DNA from: Penelope pileata
Taxonomy: Eukaryota; Chordata; Aves; Galliformes; Cracidae
DNA: 64,000 bases
Direction of reading: 5' to 3'
Assembly (NCBI GenBank): GCA_013396635.1
Contig: WBMW01000027.1
Coordinates: forward strand, 370,841-434,840
A program made the translations under genes and the position numbers. This document shows, piece by piece, positions 11,379 through 24,765 of this stretch (position 1 is the stretch's first letter; each line of letters opens with the position of its first letter). The notes beneath the pieces are model-generated. The model did not search any database. It saw only the letters and a list, made by a program, of their open reading frames with translations, and was not told where the DNA came from.

Positions 11379-14300
11379 AGCAGAAAGAAAAAGGTGTGCT
11401 TTTTTGGTCTTAGAAGCTGCTTGTTTTGGGGATACAAAAATAAGAGGTGCGCTCACATCACATAAGGATATAGTTTCATTCTTTATTTTGCACCTGAACC
11501 TCCTGTCAGCAATTGCTTTATATCTAACTCCTGTCAAATGACAATCTCTGGTAAGGCTTGTAATGCTTTCCAGCTGATAGTCAGAAATTAATGGATATAG
11601 AACCAAATAGTTAAACACCTATTCCAGTGATTAGGTTTGCTGACCTTGCATCAGGACATTATCGTGCAGATATATAGTGGTGTAAATGGATGGAAGCTGG
11701 GTAGGATCACTCAATTATCAGGAGGGTGGGGACTGTCCTGGCCCCACAGCTCACAGTAAGAAGCATAAGGACCTTTTGGTTGGAGAAAGGACAGACTGAG
11801 TCATCTGTGTTCCAGGTGAAAGGGGGGGGGAATTTAATCCTCCTGCAACTTCTTGAAGAGTTAACAGAAGGTAAATTTCTGAGAGTACTCCAGCTTTAAC
11901 AGAGTTGTCTCTGGCTACATTGAGGACCTACAATCTCTTTGGGGGATGCGTGCTTTAGCAGTTGAGTTGCTTGTGTGTTTGCTGAGCTCTTTCACCACAG
12001 CGATGGAAACTTAACCTGTGACTTGAATTGACCATTGGAAGGACCTATCGGGAAAGATGGGTAGGTTTACTGTCAGTTGAGATCTTTAAACCAAGCTGAG
12101 TCTTTCTAAATGGCGTCTATTAGTCTTTCCTCTTTTACTATCTTTCTTGTTGTTGAAAGTGGTAGAAAATGTTTTTGCGTATGTGATAGCAGGAAGATGA
12201 CAAGTTTAGTACATTTTCTTCTCTGTTAAGGAAAAGTGTTTAAAAATATTTATTAGGTCTAAGGAGCACTCATCTGAGTCCCTTTTTCACCAGTTCATCT
12301 TGTAAATAGCTTGATCTGCAGAGAAGCAGGCAAATCCTAATCAGCTGTCTTCTGTAAAGCCTTAACAGTAGAGCTTGCAAAGGTGATAGTCATTTTTATT
12401 TTGCTTCTGGCATCTGTCCTCTACTGTCTTTGATGTGGGTAGCTGCCTATCTCACCTGAGCCTTAACCAGCTACGATAAGATCTGCTGAGAGCCTTCCCT
12501 CTGGCTAGGTCAGGAGCTTATTTCATTTGGAATCTGTCAGCTGCACGATCACTAATTGTACTACGATAATGAACACTGAGCTAATCGCTGTCCACTTATG
12601 TAGAAAACCACATATTGTTCATACGTGCCTGAATTATATTGGAGATTTCCTATTCTCACCTATTGCAACTTCTTTCCGTTAACTTATACAAATGTATTTC
12701 AGAGGTGGATGAATGTTGCTCACAGCACATTTCTTCTACACATACAGACTTTGCAGATGAAATTCATGCCCATCATTTGAAATTTCTATACGCTCTTCTC
12801 TGTAGAATTCTTTGCAGGAACCTTTTGACAACAACTTTGGGTCTGTAAGGGGCAAATAACATGAAACACGTTTCTAATGAGCAATAATTACAGGTTTAAA
12901 TAGTTGGCACAATCAGTGTTCAGTGATTTCATTATTAGATGGCGCTGTAATTTATGCTAATCCTGATAACGGTTCCGGATGAGAGAGGTCCAGACATAGG
13001 CGATTGCACTGCAATTATTTACACCCTGTATTTCTGAAACAATAGATATGGTAATTTGGAAATCAGATGACTGTGATTTCATTTATTCTGGTAGGAAACA
13101 CGTGTAACAAGTTGTGTCAACAACTATAAAATTAAATAGGATTATTTGATTTCTAATTCTAGGTTTATTCCTTGTTAACTTTCTCTGCCCTAAAAGACCC
13201 ATGATTTGAAGAAATCACAAGAAGGGAAAGGGAGCTTTTATTATAGAGAACATATTACATTTTTTTTCACACCCTGTTGTAAAGCTTGCGTTTGGCTAGA
13301 GGTTCTCAGTGCAAGCAAAAATGGGGGCTGAACTTCATGAGTCTGCTTTTGTCTAGCTATCGACTTTGCCATTACTGCAAAAAAGTTGAAGTGTTCTACC
13401 TCTCTAAACCTTTTCCAGCCATTTCTAAGTGACTGGATTCTTGTGCTTCCTAGCCCCAATGTTCTTGGGCAAGGAGACCATCAGTAAACAGTGAATTTTC
13501 AAATGAAAACATACAGGTCCTATGAGTGGCAGGGCATCCCGCCAGTTCTGTTCAAGAAAGCATGGCGGAGGACAGTGCTTGGGGGGAGAACCATGTTAAG
13601 AATCTGGTCTGCAATGGCTGGTGTTTCCTGGTGACTGGCATCTGAGGGCTTGCATTGTGTGAGCTGCATTACTCCATCTAGAAATGACACTCGTGACAAG
13701 ATATATCCCTAACTGCTGTCATGTCCCACCATGCGGGTATAGACATGAAAAGATAACTGGCTGCTAAATGGCAAAGTTATCGATAGAAATCTTGGAGGAT
13801 AAAATGCATTAAATGATTGTCAGTCCCCTAGAACTGAAGTGCCAAGACTCCTCCATGAACTTTTCTGCATGCCATTCCTCTTACAAGCAGCTGCAAGTTA
13901 GATCTTCCTCCCTCTTCAGATTAAACCTGACACTGAGCATTCCCATAGGCCTATAGCTCTGCTACATGTGCAGAAGGGAGTACACCGCAGAGGCCTGGGG
14001 GAAAAGAAAGGGAGGCTGGAGTGCTGTCATTATGTAGAAGACTGGGAAAGCTTTTAGCAGGAGCACCTGCACCAAGTCTCAGCTTCATTCCTCAGCACCT
14101 CAATCAAGCCAAACAAGTCAATTAAACTGTTCATGTGTTTAAAGTTAAGCCTATCCTACGTGCTTTGCTGAACTGGAAGATCAGGTCTTTGGTATGACTA
14201 AGTGGGATAATAGTCTGTTGATTGTTAGAAGTTCCTGGAACAGTCAGAACTCTATTCACTCTGCCAAAACATTATTCCCTGTAATTAGGACAATGAACAT

Positions 14301-17300
14301 CGCTAAACTCCCATTCACTCCACCTTTCATCCATATCTCCTCTGGTGAGCTTGTACAGTCTTTCGTCAATAGACATATCAAATTTATTCCCATTAACTAC
14401 TGTTACTGCTTTATTCCCACTACTGTTAGTGGGAATAAATGTGTATATTCTAGTAAGGAAGTTTTAGTCCAAAACACAGTCTGGACACTGGTGACTAGCA
14501 TGCATATACTCTATTTCCTTGTTTTATTACTGTGACTTTCCTGCAGTATCTGCATTGGAGGAAGTCTTTACCCCCTCCAGGCATGTGAATACCTTATTCT
14601 AGAGAAGTTTGCATATATAAGTGTTGACATTGAAGAAATTTACTTCCAGAGTTGCACAAAAATGAGTGGAAATTTTAAGAAACTGGATGGCTGCCAAGGT
14701 GTCTCTTAGATGTCTTAATTCCTTTTGTAGATTTAGGTCCAATTCCCTGTCTTGGGCAAGAAGCAAGGTGAGTCTGGCCTGGGTGACCAACTGAAGAGGT
14801 GTTCCTGGGGACCTGAAAGTTAGCTTCTTGAAAGTTGATTGCCTGGATGGGAAATGATCCCTGAACAATTTATGGTAATGTACATATTTGACAGTGCACC
14901 ATCATGGAGGATTGAGAAACCATATCCAGAAGCTATGTTAAAACTTATGTGAACTGCTGAAAGTCTTTGAGTAGAGGTGCCTTGCAAGAGAGAGTCTCGC
15001 TGTGGTTTTGGTACTTGCTGCTTTTGACTCAGTTGGAATTGCTGAAGATAGCCAATCTTCATGGTATTTGAGTTTCTGTTTCTGGTGATAGCCTGACCTG
15101 GAAGGATGAAAGCAGAGAAACTGCAAAACAAAAAAAGAAACCATTAAACCTTCTTGCCCTGGCTTTTTACATCTGCCAATTTTATTCTTTTAAAGCTTTG
15201 GACAGATCAAGTCCCAGGTTAATTCCCTCTGTGTATGAAGAAATTTACCTGTATGTTTAGTAAAAATATGAATAGCTGAAGATAGAATATGATTCAATCT
15301 TGTATCTTGTATGATAGCTGTTAAAACCAGACTTCAATGTAATCAACCTGTCGTTAGCTTCATATATAACCTATTAACAAACCAACTTTGACTTTACTGT
15401 ATCTCACTATGTTTAGAAAAGGAGCAGTCCAGTGTCTTGAAATTTTCCAGGAAAATTGCTTCATTCAGAAGCTTACTTTACAAATATAGAAGCTAATTCC
15501 AAAGAACTAATCTTCACTTCATAGGAAAATATTCTGTGTTTATCTTCTGAAACCAGTGGATGTAAAACACTCCATGTCAGAAGCTTACAGGATGTAACTT
15601 TAAGTGAAGGGGCATGCTTTCATCATGGTTAAGATAAACAAAGACCTAACTTGAGGAAACATGTCCTCTGCATGGAGCCTGTTTTGGAGTTGCTTTCTGT
15701 GGAAGTTAGAAATTGCTTTGTTGCTGTGTAATATAAACAATTTTTCAAAACATTGGTGTTGAGCTAGTGATATTTAAGATCACCTCATTAATCATCTTAG
15801 GGAGTAACAAAATTATCCTAAGTTCATGGTCTGGCTTTCTAAAGTGGTTAATAATAAAATAGAATGCAGAGTAGTAGTAACATTTAAAATATAGCATTAG
15901 TGAACCTTTGGATATGATTAAATATTGATTTGAGAGGACTAGATATGTTATATAAAAAGGTTTTATAATGTTAGAGCAATAATCTGGACAGGTGTACAAT
16001 GTGGGGAAAAGAAACTGAAAATGTGAACAGTGGTGAGTTTCACACAGAAGAAAGAACTATGCGAAAATGCAAGGAATAGATCTCTGGTTTTGTATGCATT
16101 TGAAGAACTGAGATGAAAAGTGGGATTAGGTTGGCCTCTTGCAGCTGCGAGTAAAAATCATAAAACCAAACCACTTTCTTAGATGAAAAGGTACAGATGT
16201 GACCCTTGTAGCCTCTGTGATTTATGTGAACTCTTGCAGGAAAGAGCTGCAAAAGAGAAGCAACTCAAGGCGATCTGAGCTTATGCAAGCTGAAGGAGGC
16301 AAGGCAGTTGCCAGTGTTAGAAAGAGAAACCAATCTCACCTACAGGGAGGCACAGGAGATAGTCCAGAGGCTGTGGTGAGGAGGAACAGTCATTTTTTAA
16401 ATTTACTTTTATCCCTCTTGTCACATCAGATGCCAAAGTGAACATGTCCGCTAATTTGAGAATAAGTTTTCCACATGCATCGCTCTCACTTGGTATAAGA
16501 ACAACAGCTGTGAAAGACCAGCCAAGGAACTGGGTGCAAATGTGAATATTTGAATGTGTTCAGGAGCTTGTGGGGAGAAGAAAAAATGATGGCTATGTTT
16601 AGGACTAAATATGGTGTTTTGCTTTTGACCCTGAATGCCTGTGCAAACCAGGAAATCAGTAATATTGAGAAACCTTGTAAATGAGATTATTGTGCAAAGA
16701 GAAAATAATGTAAGTTCCTAAGAACCATGCCCTCAGAAATGAAGCAAATTGAACTGAAGCTAAAGGCTTAAATCACTGAAACAGTGTTGTGCATTGTATT
16801 TCTGGCTGTTCAGAGTGATTGGAAAAATCCCTATTTCCTCTTGCTGTATTTGGAAATGACTCATGAAAATTCATAATATGAACATGTAAATGAATGCTCT
16901 AGTGTCAGTCATCAAAACTGCATGTTTACTTTTTTTTGGTGAACTTTTTGTTCACCCTAAAAGAAGACAAATGACTATGTGCTAAAGTGCCATGTATAAT
17001 GCTGTGATGAGAAGAAAAATGTGGAAATGAATTTTTTTTTTTTTCTTGATCACTTTCCAAAAGAAGAGCCGCTATGTTTGCAAGGACGTCTGAGTCTCCA
17101 TGTCCAACTAAGATGCATGACCACACCAGTATCTGTCCCACCCCTTTTTTGGGCAGCCTTAGGACTGGTTTGCATCCTTCTCACTCAAATGCCAGGTTTG
17201 GCACTGGCAGCCATTGGATAGGATGATTTGAGGAACATGTGGCAAAGAAGTCTGCAGTGCAATTCATGGATCTGCTTATGATGTTATTTAACCTGGCACT

Positions 17301-20300
17301 ATTTCAGTTTAATTTCATTGACATTAACTGATGTTTTTCCCTAGTACACCATTTACATAAGAGCACATTTGATTTTTATGTTCAAATTATTTTGTTACTC
17401 AAATACGTTTACTTGAAAGGGATATTGAACTATTTATTGGAAACAAACAAAACAACCTGCTGCTTGGAGTGCCTGGACAGTGTTTTTAGGGAGAGACTGA
17501 ATCAAAGTCTCTCAGACTTAATAATAATAAATTCAGAATAGAACTTTTTTTTTTTCTTTCCCTTTGGTAGTGGACTTGAAAAACTTTTTGATGTGGTACA
17601 CCTTTTGTTGAGTGGATTTTTTTCTTCCCTGAGTCTTCCAGCTCCATACGGTACCACATAATGTACTTTACCTGTATCTTTAACTGAAGGCAACTCTGTA
17701 GATTCTGACTTCTTTAAGATTGTGATGGCAGGTTTAAACTGAAGACCTTTTGAATAAGGAGTATCTCTTCATCTTGTGTCCTCAGTATCTACTACCATAG
17801 GATGCTTCTGTCTGCCTGAGGTATCTGGAAACTTCTGCAATGCAAATAAGTAGGAACAGCAATACTCATTTAACCACCACTGCAACCTTAAGGAACACTT
17901 GGAGTGTTTGGCCAGGATAAACTAAATCCTAGCCCTTGGCAACCCCGGGAGACCATAGTTGAAGCTAGAAGAGTTGCACAGTGCATGGTAAAGATTAATA
18001 CATGGGACACCTGTCATAGGGGAGGAAATAGAAAATAAGTTGTCAGAGAAAGAGGAGAAACATTTACGAATGATGCATAAATAATAAGAGACAATGAAGG
18101 TGTGGTATAGGATTAGAATAAGTGAATACAATACTGCATTTGCATATGTCATACAAATAAGTGTTAGCAATTGATTTTACTTTGGGACTTCATTCTTTTT
18201 AAAGGGCGAATGATCACATATTTCATGTTGTTTTAATCACCGGTTTAGAGCAATTCAGGCAGGGACTTTGTAAATGCATGTCTTCTCAAAGTGAGAAATG
18301 TATTTCTCTTGCAAATATTTTTCTGCTTGTCTTTAGGAACACTGATAGAGGTTCAAAGCCATAGGCTGACTCGCAAGTATTAGACCACTGCAATTTAAAA
18401 AATAATTTAATTTTAATACAACTTAATTTTAATGCAAGTTGTACTTAATGGCTCAGAATAAGTAATAAAATCTGAAGTCTTTCATTTCTTTATTTCAGCA
18501 TTTAATGGGGTCTAGTTTTGAAACGATGTAGGCTTGTGCACTTCATTTCAAAAATTAAACCCTGTAATTAGCATTAATTATCCTTTTCTAGATAGATCTT
18601 TGAATAAAAGCCAAGGATTAACTGAGAAGAACTGATATGGCTTCTTCTCTGGGGCTGCACGAGGTCAGCAGGGAGAAATTCTGTGTAGTATGGGACGCTT
18701 ACACTGAGCAACCCCTGATGTAACTGCCTTACTGAAAGACTCAAGTCTGTGTTAATATCTGTGGGTTTTCTTGTTTGTGCTCTCAACAACTGGCTGGACT
18801 GGAGGCTCTCTTCTGAGCGGAGAACCAGTCTGTTGCTTCTTCCAGTAAAGTCTTCCTCCTCCCTCTCCAGTGAGGTGACCTATATCTATAAGATATATCT
18901 GTAAGATTTCCTTGATGAAATTATAATATTTGCTTAAAAATATACTTCCTGCATATACTGCTTTCAAAAGTCATACAAAGATGTTTGTTAAGAAAGTAAA
19001 TATTTAGAAACATTTACCTCTGGGAAATGCATTTAATTAGATTCTTGTCCCTTATTGGAAATGTTTTTATTAACTTTTGAAAAGTGAATAAAGTGAAAGT
19101 TGTAAGTTTAAATAAGTTGTGGACATACTATACTTCAGAGAACAGAATCATTCAGAGCTGTGAAGAAGAGGGGCCAAGGCAGAGCTATTGTAGAAACACT
19201 GAAACTAGTTAGGGAATAGACCATAAAAATACTTCGGATCATCTGTGGGATTCTTAAATTATCTAGGAGGGAGTTCCGTTACATGAACTTTTCTTAATGA
19301 AGAAAGGATTGCCCCTTCCTCTGTAATGATAGCTTCATTCTAGAAACCCAATAGTATTCTCTCAGCATGGTAAATGCTAAGAAGAATTTTGAGGCAGAAG
19401 AAGTAAAACTTCTAAAAGCTTCTGTGTGTCAGTCACCTGTGTTTAAGGGATTTGAACACTTGTACCTCCTGTGTTTCTCAGCAAACGAATTGCTGAGTGA
19501 TTGCACGGATCTGTGCCTAATCCAAAGCACCTGTTTACACAGCATTTGCACCATATCTCCTCCATTCTCACCTGGGAAAAGGTGGGAGAGGAAGGGGACT
19601 GCCCTAAATTCTCCTCTGCCCACTCATGTAGTCTGTGGCTGAGAATGATTCCCTCTGCTGCTTTTGCTTACATCATTTAATCAACATTCGTAACATAAAT
19701 AGCTTAGCATAAACAATTTGCTAGATAAGTACTCATCTTAATCTCTTCTGTATCCTCGAAGGAATATCATTTTGCTTCTGTTGTTATTTAGGGTCTAAGA
19801 TTCTCTGCATCAGCTTCTTATAGTGCAGAAATGTCAAAACCGGTATTCAAAAGTTGGCCTAGTGTGTAATTGTCACGCGTGTTAATAAGCCTAAGTAAAT
19901 TGTCTCATTTCCTCAGTATCATGTTTCTCAATTAACGCTTCAGTAAGAGGTGTAAAAGAAAAATGCCTTATCTGGAAATCCTTCCACAAGAGGACTCAGC
20001 GCATTCAAGAGAAACCTTCAGGGAGGCTCTCCTCAGTCAATTTAGTTTCCTGATCTTGCGATGGAGTCTGGGTTTTGCTTCTCTTAAAAGTGCGTTTGTA
20101 ACTCTTGTCACCTTCCTTATGGAGTTGTAGTGGCTTTCCTTCTCTTGTTTTTCATTTTCTGCCTCAAGCTCCTGCTCTGAAAAGCTAAAAAATGGTAGCA
20201 GCTCCGCATGAGACGGCATCTTTGAGGCCAGTATTGAGATACCTTTCTAGGTCAGGCTTCCAGTGATATCACTCAATTTTTAACTAAGGTGATGAGAGTT

Positions 20301-21889
20301 GTCATTTCCTTTTCTTTCTTTTTTTTTCCTTTTTCATTTTTAATTATTACTCCTTTCACCACCACCTTTCTCATCTCTGTATTTACTCCCATAAAGTCAA
20401 GCAGCAGCTCTATTCCTCAGATATTGTTCAGGCAGCTTTCTAACAAGGTGTGCAAAAGGCTTTCCAACAATTGGACAGAGTGAAAGATAAGTATCTGACT
20501 CTTGAGTTCCTTAGTTCGTGTCTGCACCAGAATGCAAAACTTTCCTGCAGCAGTTTAATAAAGAAGTGGACATTTACCTAAGAGTTACTGAGAGGTCCCA
20601 CAGTGACAGGTTTGGAACTGGTGTATTTTGTCTTTAGTGTGAACAGAGTCAGTACAGACTTCTCTCCATTTTCTCTGCAGGGATGCCTGAGACCGTTTTT
20701 TTTTTGTTGTTGTTTGTTTTTTTTTTGATATCCTACCAAGTTTAGCCCTCTAGATAAATCAGTCATCAGCCAGCTGGTGAAGGTTTCTAACAACTGATGG
20801 AATTGTCAGGTCTGTATTCTCTTTGCCTGTACTATTGCCCAAAGTTAGAGTTGTTCCTGAATTATTCACGCTCCCATTTCATAACTCACATAACAGCTTA
20901 GATATGTTTTTCTTCAAATAGGTATTTACCTTACATAGAAGAAGGAAATTTCTTAAAGATTGGTCTTATGTTGTGGCATGAAAGTTCAGCTTGTAAATAT
21001 TTCAACAGACGCTTATCTCCTTTGATGCTGTGTTGGCATGTGTTGCAAAGTTGTCCAACAGTTGCTATTTGTGATGCTTGAAGGAGGAAATCTTGTTTCT
21101 CAGGAAGGGACAGAATGAAATCAAGATCAGGTGTGACTCCAGCTGAAACGAATTGCTTTTTGTAAGGGGAACAGCAGTATAAAATATTCATCTAGATTGA
21201 GAAAGTGCAGGCACGTAGGGAAAGGAATGACATCATCAGAGTTCTGTGTAAGTACATAACGAATTTAATTATGTACAAGATATCACCTTTGTCAGTTGCT
21301 TGCTGGCTATCCTGGACACAATTTGCATGTATAAATATGCCCAAGGGCTAAATCCTGAAGTACAGAGAGGATGACATCATTGTTATACCTATTTCTGATG
21401 TAATCACAAATGGCACTAAGTGGCTTAAAAGCCAACTTAAGGTATCTGTCAGGGTGCAGAATATGTTCCGATTGTTTCTTTCCTTCCAAGGTTGTTCCTG
21501 GACGTTCCAATGGTCAGTATTTTGGCAGTCCCATGTGTAAACTAAAAGGCTAAAGGGTATAACACCAGCTGGAGATGATACCTATCTCAAGTGGACAGAA
21601 ACGCGCTTCACAGTTGTCAAAATGTCTGGCTTGTAGAGCTAGGGATGCTAGATGGCTCTCTGGCAAAGCCATGAAAAGATCTTCTGAAAATACTGTATTT
21701 TAGTTTTATAGCCACTGTTACAAAGTGTGTGTCAATAGTGGATGCAATCTGCTTGGCTAAAATGCAGCAGATTATGGCCTGAACCTGGCATTCACTTTTC
21801 TTTTAAAGCTTACTATTTTAGTCTTCCACTCATATTCTGCGTGACTGATTCTCAGGATGCTTCAGAACATGAAAACCTGCTATCTTTCT
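11379..21889. other. Unique AT-rich non-coding stretch (10.5 kb)
   Basis: No mobile element or convincing exon was recognised. Features of note are a G9 run at 11822-11830, a perfect 13-bp-arm hairpin at 14410-14439, octamer motifs at 17840-17847 (ATGCAAAT), 18138-18145 and 21321-21328 (ATTTGCAT), and T-rich tracts at about 20307-20340 and 20696-20726. The longest open frame is 113 codons (14194-14535) and has no domain. The segment reads as intron or intergenic DNA. Confidence 0.5.
14410..14439. repeat. Perfect inverted repeat (hairpin), 13-bp arms
   Basis: The arms TTTATTCCCACTA and TAGTGGGAATAAA are exact reverse complements, separated by the 4-base loop CTGT. A related partial copy of the left arm (TTTATTCCCATTA) occurs about 30 bases upstream. 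There are no further terminal repeats, so it is not called a transposon. Confidence 0.9.
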
Positions 21890-22166
21890 GGGACCATTCA
21901 GCCTAGGGCTGAGAAGGATCAGTGGGGATCTCATCAATGTATATACCTAATAGGGAGAGTGTGATGAGGGTGGAGTGAGGCTCTTTCCAGTAGGTGCCCA
22001 ATGACAGGACAAGAGGCAATGGGCACAAACAGGAGGCTCTGTCTGAACATCAGAAAGCATGTCTTTAATGTGAGGATTGCTAAGCGCTGGCACAGGCTGC
22101 CTAGAGAGGCTGTGGAACCTTTCTACCTTGGAGATATTTGAAAGCTGCCTTGACATAGTCCTGGGT
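21890..22166 (+). mobile_element. CR1 fragment, plus strand, decayed
   Basis: Diagnostic CR1 pieces appear in order: GACCATTCAGCCT, GATCTCATCAATGT, GACAGGACAAGAGGCAATGG, GCACAAAC, TCTGAACATCAG, AAGCATGTCTTTA, CTGGCACAGGCTGCC, GGAGATATTTGAAAGC, and CATAGTCCTGGGTAA. All reading frames are broken. The CR1 3' terminus is absent, so the copy is truncated at both ends, more diverged than the copy at 60655 and probably older. Confidence 0.92.
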
Positions 22167-24503
22167 AAGGAGAGACGTAACATCACAAATTTCTGATTAT
22201 TTCACGCTTCAGTATTTGTGTTTTAGCCTTTTGAAAAAAATAAGCGGTGGAGTAAGAGTTCACTTGCTGAAATGAATTCATTAATTTCTATCTGAAGATT
22301 AAATGAAAACAAATGCCCATATTTCCCAAGAGCATGAGATAATTTTGTTAATGGCCAGAGGGTTTGGCTAATAACTGAGCTTGTGGTAAACACAAATAAA
22401 CTGTTGCAAGATGCCTTAGAGCTATGGAAGCTATTAAACCAAAATTTCTATTCGGTATTCCCACTGGATCACCAAATCCCCCTGAACTGAAAACCCTCTC
22501 TTTTGAGGCCCGTGAGAATAAATGTGATTTAAGGTCTATATTTACTGTATGGCTCTGATGCAGTGTCATGGGAAATGGAAGGTATTAGTATTGTATTCAT
22601 TGCTACAATAGGGAAACATTGAAAATATTCAGACAAAGTATCAAAAAAACCACAGGAGAAACTCCGTTTCAGGCATGGGGTTTCAGGAGTTAGTCATGGA
22701 TGATAATTAATTCTTTAGCATATCAAACTGAATACTCAGCAATTGTTGGTCTTGAGCAATGCTGAATTTTCAAATAGTGCTGGAGATACATCTGAGACCA
22801 ATGCTTCCTTTGAAGAATCTTAGCTTCCTATGAATGTTAGAAAAAAACAAATAATTGGTTTCAGTAGCTTCAGTGTACTTTCTTCTGGGTGGGCCAAAGT
22901 CCCAGGTCCCTGAGCTGTAATTTGCTGGCAGCAAAACCTTGATGTTTCTTCAGAAGAGGTAAGGAAGAATCTGCCTAAAACTCAGTTTTGTTCCTGGCAA
23001 ACATCAATGCAAGCCTTTATTTTACTTTCTTTAAAAAAAAGAAAAAAAGAAAAAGAAAATACTGAATTGTCATCCTATTGGAATAAATCAGGTCTATATG
23101 CGTGGCTTCATAAAAGGAGCTGTAGATATTTATGGTTTTTGGCACAAAGCCATGCAAAATGTGCCCAAATCTTTCTTTTAGCTTAACCACACTGATTCCA
23201 GAGCCCTTGCCCAATATAAACTCCCCAGTTTTTGCGTTTTTCCTATTGGCCAAAAGCCTACTATTTGGCTTTCAAATACGTGATCTGTTGCCAAGCTCCC
23301 CTATTTATTTTTCACTCTTAGTTTTCTCATCTGTGCAGTAAACATCTCATTATAACTGTCACTGAAAGTCTGCAGCTTGACTTCTGTCCTGGACATCTGT
23401 GAGGAAGAATCTTGTGAAAATGTTATGAAGTGTTTGATGCGCTAACTCATGTTGTGTGCTGTAGTCTACTCATTCCAAAAGACTGACCTCTTCACTTGAC
23501 TGAAATCCACGTTTTCAAATAACATTTTGCTTTTTCTAACGCAAGTTCCCTATTTATTTCCTTTTGTCCTCCAGTTACAATGTAGATCTGTATGTGCATC
23601 TGTCCCCACCTGCACGAGTTTGCTGCAATGTATTCTGAATGATTCATATTGTAAATGAGCACATCTACATCTAAGGTCTGAGAGACAGGAGTGTCATTAG
23701 GTTGCAGAATTCAAGCCTACAGCCCAAAATGATGTAATGATTTCCAGAAAGCTGTTGGAAATCATATTGGAACTCAGTCCTCTGTAATTTATTTTTCTTT
23801 CCCAAGATATTGACCTTAATATTACAAAATGAATGTTGTTTTGAATAAGAATGTATTGTCAGTAATAGAGATAAATAAGCTATTTGCTGGTAGAATGTGG
23901 GCTACTACTCTGACTTTACCCATTGCAATGTCTTATTTACATTTGTTGGAATAACCTAGACTTAGAATACCGTATAATTTTCCTATTATAGCCTTGACAT
24001 TATGAATCTTTGGAAGCTCTCTGTGTGAGATATATATATATATCCAGAGGCACAGAACAAGGTTTTATTTTTCTGTGTCAGCATCCCTTTATTTTTAGGA
24101 GATGAGACAATAAAAGTAGCAATAATGTGTGGAAGAGGGCCAGGTGAAAATAGTGAAAGTTAGGGTCAGGACAGAGTACACAAGCTCTAAGTGGAAGCTA
24201 AGTGGGACATTTGGGAGTAAACTACCCTCTTAACACTCTAATAAGGAACAATGAGCCCAATGAGTAAAGAACGTATTTTGAACCCCCCACCCCAGCTGGT
24301 TCTTAGGGAGCTGCACAAATCCCTTCAGAGGGAAAACAGTCCCCAAGCACAGAGGGAGCAGATGCCCAAGCAGAAGAAAAACTGTTGCGCTGCTGTGTGG
24401 GTGCTTCCAAAAGCTGACTATATTCAGGAAAAAAACCCTCTAAGAAAAGTTCATAGGCTTAACCTTAATTTCAGGAGGTAAAGTTATGAGCATTGTCAGA
24501 GAG
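22167..24503. other. Unique AT-rich non-coding stretch
   Basis: No exon or repeat family was recognised. An A-rich tract lies at 23033-23059 and a (TA)n microsatellite at 24030-24043. Confidence 0.5.
24030..24043. repeat. (TA)7 microsatellite
   Basis: Short uninterrupted AT dinucleotide run after a GTGTGAGA sequence. Confidence 0.85.
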
Positions 24504-24765
24504 TCATAGAATGGCTCAGGTTGGAAGGGACCTTTAGAGATCATCTTGTTCCAACCCCCTCGCTATGGGCAAGGACACCTCTCACTAGACCAGGTTGCCC
24601 AAAGCCCCATCCAGCCTGGCCTTGAATACTTCCAGGGAAGGGGCATCCACAACTTCTCTGGGCAACCTGTTCCAGTGTCTCACCACCCTCACGGTGAAGA
24701 ATTTCCTCCTTATATCTAGTCTAAATCTACCCTCTTTCAGTTTGTAGCCATTAGTCAATGACCTC
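24504..24765 (-). mobile_element. CR1 3' fragment, minus strand
   Basis: It starts TCATAGAATGGCTCAGGTTG, followed by GGAAGGGACCTTTAGAGATC. A minus-strand frame (24585-24767) reads the CR1 ORF2 C-terminus: FFTVRVVRHWNRLPREVVDAP, then SLEVFKARLDGALGNLV and a stop. This is the usual end of the protein. About 260 bp remain, 5' truncated, with no reverse transcriptase core. Confidence 0.95.
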
